Shown one piece after another: positions 6,367-11,858 of a DNA stretch of 11,858 nucleotides. Origin of the DNA: Saprospiraceae bacterium (lineage in GTDB: Bacteria; Bacteroidota; Bacteroidia; Chitinophagales; Saprospiraceae); assembly GCA_027031145.1 (NCBI GenBank), contig JALVEG010000243.1:1-11858 (forward strand). Direction: 5' to 3'. A model generated the notes under the pieces. That model searched no databases, was not told the DNA's origin, and was given only the letters and a program-made list of their open reading frames with translations. Within the stretch, counting starts at the first letter, position 1, and each line of letters starts with the position of its first letter. A program made the position numbers and the translations under genes.

Positions 6367-8775
6367 ATGAAATACGGATATTTTGATGATATTAATAAGG
6401 AATATGTAATAACAAATCCCAAAACTCCTGTTAAATGGATTAATTATGTCGGCACTTTGCAATTTGGCGGTATAGTGGACCACACGGGAGGTTCGATTAT
6501 TACCAAAGGGGATCCGGCACTCAACAGGATTGTTAAATATATACCTCAATTGCCGGATTCGGATTTCAAAGGGGAAACTCTTTATGTCAGAATAAAGACA
6601 GGAGACGGATATAAGGTGTTCTCTCCGTTTTTTGTTCCGACTCTCGACAAATATGATAGATATGAAACGCACGTAGGTTTGGGGTATCAAAAGATTGTAT
6701 CGGAGATATACGGTATTCGTACAGAGGTTGTGATTTTTGTTCCGCACGGTAAAAACCTTGTTATCAGGGATATTAGGATTACGAATTTGACCAAAGAGGA
6801 TATGGAGATCGATGTTGTTCCCGTTGTGGAATTTAGTCATTTTGACGCACTAAAACAATTTACCAATGCGGATTGGGTGCCTCAAACAATGACTGTTGAT
6901 GCAGAAAGAAAAAATGACGGTACCGTGGTATTAAAGCAATATGCTTTTATGAAAAAAGAATACGAAAATAATTTTTTTACCTCAAATTATCCCGCAGATT
7001 CTTTTCAGACCGATAGAAAGCTGTTTCTTGGTGATAATGAATATGGTACGTGGAAAAATCCTCTTGAATTGGAGAATGACAGTCTGTCAAATTATGAAGC
7101 GAGAAGAGGAGACAATATCGCCGCTATACTTCATAAAACCGGTGTCTTGGCGCCAGGTGGTACGGTGAGGATTATCACTCAATTGGGGCAGGAAGAACCT
7201 GCTCTGATCGATGAAGTAATAGAGGAATTTAAAAATCCCGAAAGAGTTGATCTTGCATTTGATGAATTGGCTCGTTTTTGGGATGAATATTTATCTGCTT
7301 TTTCCTGCAATACTCCCGATGCTTCTTTCAATTCGATGATAAATGTCCACAATCCGCGCCAATGTCACACTACATACAATTGGTCGCGTTATCTATCTCT
7401 GTATCAACTTGGGTTAGGTGCACGTGGTCTTGGTTTTAGAGACAGTTCGCAGGATGTGCTTGGTATTTTGCCCAATATGCCTTACAAGGCAAAGGAATTG
7501 ATAGAGAAACTGCTGTCGGTTCAAAAACCTGATGGTTCTGCTATGCACCAATTTTATCCTTCGACAATGGAAGCTAACGAAGGAGATGCGAGAGAGGAGG
7601 GAGAAAAACTTTTTTATGGCGATGATCATTTGTGGATAGTCTTGGCTGTGTGTGATTACCTGCAAGAAACGGGGGATTATGATTTTTTGTACAAGGAAAT
7701 TAGTTTTTATGACAAAGATATCGCTCTTGAAGAGAGGGAACAAGATACTGTCCTGGAACATTTGAAAAGGGCATTGCAATTCACCAAAACCAATACCGGT
7801 CAACACGGTTTGCCATTGCTCGGTTTTGCTGATTGGAATGATACCGTCAATCTGCAAGGAGATGCGGAAAGTGTTTTTATCGCCAATTTGTATGGTTTGG
7901 CATTGTCGAAAATGATCGCTTTACTTCGATTTCTAAAAAAGGACTCTCTCGTAGGACAATATCAGAATGATTATGAAGAGATGAAAGATGCTGTCAACAA
8001 GCACTGTTGGGACGGAGAATGGTATATCAGGTATTTTGATGAAAACGGAGAGCCGATAGGTTCAAGAAAGAATAATGAAGGCAAAATATATACCAATGCG
8101 CAATCTTGGAGTGTTTTGTCCGGATTTGCCGGTGTTGAAAGGGCTACCGCCTCTCTGAATTCGGTAAATAAATATTTGAATACCGAATTTGGAATAAAAT
8201 TGAGTTACCCGGGTTACAACGGATTTGATCCTGCTATCGGCGGGGTGACAACTTATCCTCCCGGAGCAAAGGAAAACGGAGGGATATTTTTGCATTCCAA
8301 TCCTTGGGTTATGATAGCTGAAACCATATTGGGTAATGGAGACAGGGCGTTTCAATACTACAACCAAATCAATCCTGCATCCAAAAACGATATAATCGAC
8401 AGGTATGAATGCGAACCTTATTGTTATGCTCAAAATATTCTGGGAGATGAACATCCTCAATTCGGTTTGGCAAGAAACAGCTGGTTGTCAGGAACATCTT
8501 CATGGGTATTTCAGGCAGCTACAAAATACATACTGGGTATCCGACCGCAGCATACCGGATTGAAAATAGATCCTTGTATTCCAAAAAGCTGGAAAGGTTT
8601 TACTGCTGTCAGGAAATTCAGGAATGCCATTTATGAAATTACGGTAAAAAATCCTAACGGAGTTTCAAAAGGAGTGATTTCAATGAAAGTTGACGGCAAG
8701 CAGGTTGAAGGTAATATCGCTGCAATTTTTTCCGATAATAAAATTCACAAGGTGGAAGTCATTTTGGGAATTTGA
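6367..8775 (+). CDS. GH94 glycoside phosphorylase, paralogue of the cellobiose phosphorylase, substrate uncertain
   Basis: Inverting cytoplasmic phosphorylase expected to release alpha-glucose 1-phosphate (or a related sugar phosphate) from a beta-linked disaccharide. The protein has 802 residues and no signal peptide. It opens with almost the same peptide as the first GH94 (MKYGYFDD, YVIT, PKTP, WINYVG). It keeps the core: GFRDSSQD (Arg358, Asp359), GFADWNDTVN with Asp489 as the expected general acid, KENGG then His643 (LHSNPW), and Ser708-Gly709 (WLSGTSSW), where the first enzyme has Thr-Gly. It differs near the acceptor side: HNPRQCHTTYNWSR instead of NQYQCMITFNMSR, DDHLW (His421) instead of DDPLW, and a loop after the DWND motif that is 19 residues shorter. 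From memory DDHLW and a short loop also occur in diacetylchitobiose phosphorylase, so annotation simply as cellobiose phosphorylase would be unsafe. It is commonly labelled glycosyltransferase family 36. Candidates include other beta-glucosyl disaccharides or aldonates. It is likely transcribed separately. Confidence 0.88.
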   Translation: MKYGYFDDINKEYVITNPKTPVKWINYVGTLQFGGIVDHTGGSIITKGDPALNRIVKYIPQLPDSDFKGETLYVRIKTGDGYKVFSPFFVPTLDKYDRYETHVGLGYQKIVSEIYGIRTEVVIFVPHGKNLVIRDIRITNLTKEDMEIDVVPVVEFSHFDALKQFTNADWVPQTMTVDAERKNDGTVVLKQYAFMKKEYENNFFTSNYPADSFQTDRKLFLGDNEYGTWKNPLELENDSLSNYEARRGDNIAAILHKTGVLAPGGTVRIITQLGQEEPALIDEVIEEFKNPERVDLAFDELARFWDEYLSAFSCNTPDASFNSMINVHNPRQCHTTYNWSRYLSLYQLGLGARGLGFRDSSQDVLGILPNMPYKAKELIEKLLSVQKPDGSAMHQFYPSTMEANEGDAREEGEKLFYGDDHLWIVLAVCDYLQETGDYDFLYKEISFYDKDIALEEREQDTVLEHLKRALQFTKTNTGQHGLPLLGFADWNDTVNLQGDAESVFIANLYGLALSKMIALLRFLKKDSLVGQYQNDYEEMKDAVNKHCWDGEWYIRYFDENGEPIGSRKNNEGKIYTNAQSWSVLSGFAGVERATASLNSVNKYLNTEFGIKLSYPGYNGFDPAIGGVTTYPPGAKENGGIFLHSNPWVMIAETILGNGDRAFQYYNQINPASKNDIIDRYECEPYCYAQNILGDEHPQFGLARNSWLSGTSSWVFQAATKYILGIRPQHTGLKIDPCIPKSWKGFTAVRKFRNAIYEITVKNPNGVSKGVISMKVDGKQVEGNIAAIFSDNKIHKVEVILGI

Positions 8776-8850
8776 TGGATTTTACAAATTTTAAAATTTA
8801 AGTTACTACTTGGATAGTTAAATTTATTGTTTGTTTTTTTGAGGGGTGGA

Positions 8851-8940
8851 GGCATAATAATATTTTCTCCATTATCATCCCGCAGTACTGCGGAACAGGA
8901 AAGGGTTCTAAATAGAAAGTTTTAAAAATATTATTATGCC
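8851..8940. repeat. 90-bp element with perfect 16-bp inverted ends and an internal palindrome
   Basis: GGCATAATAATATTTT (8851-8866) recurs inverted as AAAATATTATTATGCC (8925-8940), without mismatch, 58 bases apart. Inside lies the perfect 14-bp palindrome CCGCAGTACTGCGG (8880-8893), markedly richer in G+C than its surroundings. No target-site duplication is evident in the flanks. The arrangement resembles a short palindromic repeat unit or miniature inverted-repeat element lodged between the second GH94 gene and the GH51-like gene. As RNA it would form a long stem. Confidence 0.6.
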
Positions 8941-8965
8941 AATACACTAAACAGATAATCACGTT

Positions 8966-8978
8966 TTGGTATTACCAA
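8966..8978. promoter_or_regulatory. Short palindrome upstream of the GH51-like gene, possible operator
   Basis: TTGGTATTACCAA has 6-bp perfect inverted arms around one base, about 50 bp before the ATG at 9030, a distance fitting a promoter-overlapping regulator site. No clear TAnnTTTG box is placed beside it, so the reading is tentative. Confidence 0.3.
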
Positions 8979-9029
8979 GTATTTTACCTGAGTAGATACA
9001 TATTTAATATTAATAAAGAGCCACTAGCA

Positions 9030-10646
9030 ATGAAATTAAACTTTATATTTAGATTAAAAATCATTTTACCTTTGTTTTTTCTTTTTGCAATTTCCTGCAA
9101 TTGTAAAAAAAATATTAGCCTGTCCACTGATGATAGCAAATTCAAAATAACTGTTGATACTAAAGATATAATTAGCAGCTACAATAAATCTATGCTGCTC
9201 GGCACGAACACAGGTGTATTTTTCAGGGAATCCTATTATTTGAATCATGATTTTATCAATTATTTGGAACAGATCAATCCCGGTATTTTACGTATGCCCG
9301 GAGGATCCTGGTCAAATGAATTGTATTGGAACGGCAACAAGGTGCGTATATCCAAAGAAAGCTATATCGAAGCCGATACATGGAAAAAAACAATTGAAAA
9401 CGGTGGTAATCCGATAGAAGTGGCATTTGACACAACAAGGTATAAGAATGGTAAATGGGATGTGGATTATTCGGGTTATTCTCCGGGATTTCGTATCAGG
9501 GACATACAACATCATTTATCCGATTACCATGGAATGACCGATGTATTATTTTTGCACAAATTTATTCAATCTTTCGGGTGTGAAACCATGGTTACGGTAA
9601 ATATGGGAACCGGAACGGTTGATATGGCTGTGGAATGGGTGAAATGGACAAAAACCCGGAAAAATTATCTTTTTGAGCCTTTTGATGTTAAATACTGGGA
9701 ATTGGGAAATGAACTTGATGGCAAATGGGAACTCGGGCATTATTTGGAAGATGGTTCTGAAATGGATGCAAAAGAATATATTAAAAGATATAAATTGTTT
9801 ACCAAAGCGATGAAAAAAGCCGATCCCGATATCAAAGTTGGCGGTAGTGTTGCGTCAAGTATGAAGTTGGCTTTTATCGAAGAATTGATTAAAGATACGG
9901 ATGCTCCGTTAGATTTCGTATCGTTTCATGCTTATCCGGCTCGAAGAATAAAAGGAGACTTGCTTAAGATGATTAAAGAAGCGATTAGAATCAATGATGC
10001 AGTAGCAAAAATAAAAAAATGGATAGCAGATTACAGGCCTGATCAAAAAGACAGCATTGAAATAGCAGTTACCGAATGGAATATAAAAGTGAAAGAAGAT
10101 ATTTCAACAATTGATCTAAGAAATACATTATGGTCAGCCGTGATGATCGGTGAAATGGCAAAAGCAGGAGTTGATATTGCAATTCAATGGGATATTTTTT
10201 CTACAAAAGAAGAAGGTGGTCACGGATTATTCAATCCTGAGGACAAGGACTTGAAACCACATAGTCAGTATTGGGCTATGTATCTATGGAACAAATTTAT
10301 GGGAAGTAAGATGGTGAAAACTCAGATTGATGCTCCTGAATTTATTCGAGTTTATGCCACAATCGAAAATAATGAAGTTAGTGTTATGCTAATTAATAGT
10401 TCAAAAAGCCAAAGCGTTGATATAGATATTTTATTTCCAAAAGAAAAATTGCGGAATCGTTTCGAAGTAATAACTTTTTCTAATAATCAATATATTTTAG
10501 AAAAAAAATCTTTGAATCCGGTTAAAAGTGTTCCTCCAATGGTAGAAGTTATGTCTAATGCTTCTTCAAAGGATATCAGCATCGCTCCTTATAGTATAAA
10601 AGTGATTAAATATAAATTAGATACGATGAAAGTAATTAATGATTAA
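9030..10646 (+). CDS. GH51-like (clan GH-A) glycoside hydrolase lipoprotein, arabinofuranosidase or endoglucanase type
   Basis: Retaining glycoside hydrolase anchored as a lipoprotein. The protein has 538 residues. Lys3/Arg8 and a hydrophobic segment lead to the lipobox FAISC with Cys23 as lipidation site, followed by CKKN. The (beta/alpha)8 domain shows RMPGGSWSNELYW (about 88-100), a VNMGTGTVDMA strand (about 190) and KYWELGNELDGKWELGH, in which Glu228 is the predicted acid/base. SFHAYP follows (about 298), then AVTEWN with Glu349 as the predicted nucleophile. Residues after about 410 form a beta-sandwich (EVSVMLINSS and on). GNELDGKW..GH closely resembles GNEMDGPWQIGH of GH51 alpha-L-arabinofuranosidases; GH51 also includes endoglucanases, which would suit the cellobiose genes nearby. 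Related GH-A families (GH39, GH44, GH79) are less likely but not excluded. The start gives a proper signal peptide. The next gene begins 2 bp after the stop, implying one transcript. Confidence 0.75.
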   Translation: MKLNFIFRLKIILPLFFLFAISCNCKKNISLSTDDSKFKITVDTKDIISSYNKSMLLGTNTGVFFRESYYLNHDFINYLEQINPGILRMPGGSWSNELYWNGNKVRISKESYIEADTWKKTIENGGNPIEVAFDTTRYKNGKWDVDYSGYSPGFRIRDIQHHLSDYHGMTDVLFLHKFIQSFGCETMVTVNMGTGTVDMAVEWVKWTKTRKNYLFEPFDVKYWELGNELDGKWELGHYLEDGSEMDAKEYIKRYKLFTKAMKKADPDIKVGGSVASSMKLAFIEELIKDTDAPLDFVSFHAYPARRIKGDLLKMIKEAIRINDAVAKIKKWIADYRPDQKDSIEIAVTEWNIKVKEDISTIDLRNTLWSAVMIGEMAKAGVDIAIQWDIFSTKEEGGHGLFNPEDKDLKPHSQYWAMYLWNKFMGSKMVKTQIDAPEFIRVYATIENNEVSVMLINSSKSQSVDIDILFPKEKLRNRFEVITFSNNQYILEKKSLNPVKSVPPMVEVMSNASSKDISIAPYSIKVIKYKLDTMKVIND

Positions 10647-10648
10647 TT

Positions 10649-11641
10649 ATGAAAAATAATAAACACATATACTTATTTGTATTATTAATCTGCTTGTTAA
10701 CTTTAATTGGTTCAATCAATGCTCAAAATAACACTGATAGTCGATCAAAAGATACTATTGAATTATATAATAAAGAATTGTCGGTTAAAATCTCTGTAAA
10801 AGGTGCAGAAATTATATCACTATTTAATAAAAAGGATAAAATTGAATATATATGGCAGGGAAATTATGACTCTTGGGCAAGTCATTCTCCTGTTTTGTTT
10901 CCATTTGTGGGGAAAATAAAAGGCGGCTATTACAAAGTGGACGGCAAAAAGTATAAAATGAAATTACATGGTTTTGCATCTCACAGTATGTTCAAAGTAG
11001 TAGAGCATACACCCTCCAAAGCTGTTCTGCAATTGGAAAGCAATTCATCTACATTAAAAATATATCCTTTCAAATTCAGATTAATAATAAGTTATATCCT
11101 GGAAGGGGAAAAATTAAAAGTTGTTAATACCGTTGAAAATATCGATACTAGAGAGATATATTTTTCGATTGGAGCACATCCCGGTTTTAATGTTCCTATT
11201 GCATCCAATGGACAATTCGAAGACTATATTATCGAATTCGACACAAATGAAGTTGTTGATCGTATTATCCTTACCAAAACTAAAGGATTACCTACTGACA
11301 GTTTGCAACATAATTATCTTAAAAGCGGTAGTATTTTACCATTAGATCATAAATTATTCAAAAACCGTGTCATTATTCTTAAAGGTGTAAAATCGGAATC
11401 CCTTATGATTAGAAAGAAAGATTCAAAATCAGGAATTAAAATTATTGGAATTGACAAATTTCCATATCTGGGTATTTGGACTTATGTTAAAAAAGAAGAA
11501 CCGTTTATTTGTATTGAACCCTGGTATGGAATATCGGATTATGTCAATTCAAATGGAGAAATAAAAGAAAAAACAGGAATACAGTCATTAGCTCCTAACG
11601 AGAGGTTTATGATGCGTTATAGTATTGAAATAATTAATTGA
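10649..11641 (+). CDS. Exported aldose 1-epimerase family protein (LacX/GalM-like mutarotase)
   Basis: Predicted to interconvert alpha and beta anomers of a free aldose. The protein has 330 residues: a signal peptide (Lys2-Lys5, hydrophobic 7-20, GSINA then QNN, cleavage after Ala25) followed by a galactose-mutarotase-like beta-sandwich of about 300 residues. Family signatures of the LacX branch are visible: LFPFVGKIKGGYY (about 84-96), KLHGFAS with His108, IGAHPGFNVP with His178, and CIEPWYGISD with Glu291. The two histidines and the glutamate fall where this fold places its catalytic groups. Most family members lack a signal peptide, so export (probably periplasmic, as the signal ends in Ala-Gln rather than a lipobox Cys) is unusual. 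Its coupling 2 bp after the GH51-like lipoprotein suggests it acts on sugars released by that enzyme. A role on hexose 6-phosphates, known for some relatives (YeaD type), is unlikely outside the cytoplasm. Confidence 0.83.
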   Translation: MKNNKHIYLFVLLICLLTLIGSINAQNNTDSRSKDTIELYNKELSVKISVKGAEIISLFNKKDKIEYIWQGNYDSWASHSPVLFPFVGKIKGGYYKVDGKKYKMKLHGFASHSMFKVVEHTPSKAVLQLESNSSTLKIYPFKFRLIISYILEGEKLKVVNTVENIDTREIYFSIGAHPGFNVPIASNGQFEDYIIEFDTNEVVDRIILTKTKGLPTDSLQHNYLKSGSILPLDHKLFKNRVIILKGVKSESLMIRKKDSKSGIKIIGIDKFPYLGIWTYVKKEEPFICIEPWYGISDYVNSNGEIKEKTGIQSLAPNERFMMRYSIEIIN

Positions 11642-11713
11642 AGTTTCGCACTTTGATAATATGTTTACTAATGAATAATATTGCATAGTTGAGGTAAAGA
11701 AGATAAGTTGAAT

Positions 11714-11756
11714 AAATCTGTGAAAATCAGTTCAATCAGTGTCATCCGTGTTCTTT
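11714..11756. repeat. Degenerate direct repeat, about 10-bp period
   Basis: Four head-to-tail variants of one word follow each other: AATCTGTGA, AATCAGTTC, AATCAGTGTC and ATCCGTGTTC, ending in TTT. There is no open frame. As far as I recall, AATCAGTGTCATCCGTGTTC-type sequence is a frequent interspersed intergenic repeat in Bacteroidota. This supports the taxonomic guess and marks this tail as repeat-bearing intergenic DNA. Confidence 0.5.
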
Positions 11757-11858
11757 AAAATGCTTTGGACATTGATAAATAGCAGATAATCAAATATTTA
11801 CTGATTGTGTTATATTTTTATTATTTTTTTATAAAATAAAAATTTTAAACAAAAAAAT

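Noticed and set aside
6235..6840. Reverse-strand open frame of 201 codons
   Set aside because: Most of it lies antisense to the well-supported second GH94 gene, the product resembles no family I know, and its other end runs into the hairpin-rich spacer. It is a shadow frame.
7414..8460. Two reverse-strand open frames of 147 and 132 codons (7414-7857 and 8062-8460)
   Set aside because: Both lie fully antisense within the GH94 gene and have low-complexity, Ile/Phe-rich products typical of antisense frames in AT-rich DNA.
8786..8799. AAATTTTAAAATTT palindrome and the following T-run as a terminator of the second GH94 gene
   Set aside because: The palindrome is A/T only, hence weak and likely by chance in this composition, and the T-run (8834-8840) is too far away to belong to it.
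8980..9029. Bacteroidota promoter before the GH51-like gene
   Set aside because: TATTTTAC at 8980 matches TAnnTTTG only partly and no TTTG lies at the proper distance, so I do not call it.
11778..11826. Weak stem AATCA/TGATT followed by T-rich sequence as terminator of the mutarotase unit
   Set aside because: Only five A/T-rich pairs with a nine-base loop, more than 130 bp after the stop codon, and T-rich runs are everywhere in this tail.
1..11858. A complete polysaccharide utilization locus with SusC/SusD
   Set aside because: No TonB-dependent receptor, SusD-like lipoprotein or sensor/regulator gene is present in the window; they could only lie outside it.

Overview
The window looks like a chromosomal carbohydrate-use region of a low-GC member of the Bacteroidota. 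The reasons are AT-rich DNA, no Shine-Dalgarno-like sequence before most starts, a Bacteroidota-type -7 box (TAnnTTTG) before one gene, two exported proteins with lipoprotein-type signals, and gene families typical of that phylum's glycan loci. I cannot name the genus. All six genes I support are on the + strand. No SusC/SusD pair, regulator, RNA gene or CRISPR array is visible.

Layout. (1) Bases 3-5549 form a tight gene run: an S1-type sulfatase (5' end outside the window), a GH94 cellobiose phosphorylase and a GPH-type sugar:cation symporter, with gaps of 5 and 31 bp. (2) Bases 5550-6366 are about 0.8 kb without a gene, packed with palindromes and short direct repeats. (3) Bases 6367-8775 hold a second, clearly diverged GH94 phosphorylase with its own candidate promoter. 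(4) Bases 8776-9029 are a spacer with a 90-bp element bounded by perfect 16-bp inverted arms. (5) Bases 9030-11641 hold a two-gene unit 2 bp apart: a GH51-like clan GH-A lipoprotein hydrolase and a secreted aldose 1-epimerase. (6) The right end is non-coding, AT-rich, and carries a short degenerate direct repeat.

How the genes may work together (inference). The exported lipoproteins (sulfatase, GH51-like hydrolase) would trim a polysaccharide or oligosaccharide outside the cytoplasm. The exported mutarotase would speed anomer exchange of released sugars. The symporter would bring a beta-glucosidic disaccharide across the inner membrane. The two cytoplasmic GH94 enzymes would split disaccharides with phosphate, giving alpha-glucose 1-phosphate plus a free sugar without spending ATP. 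The first GH94 matches classical cellobiose phosphorylase throughout. The second keeps the catalytic core but differs where the acceptor sugar binds, so its substrate is open. A sulfatase encoded 5 bp before a cellobiose phosphorylase is the most unusual pairing here.
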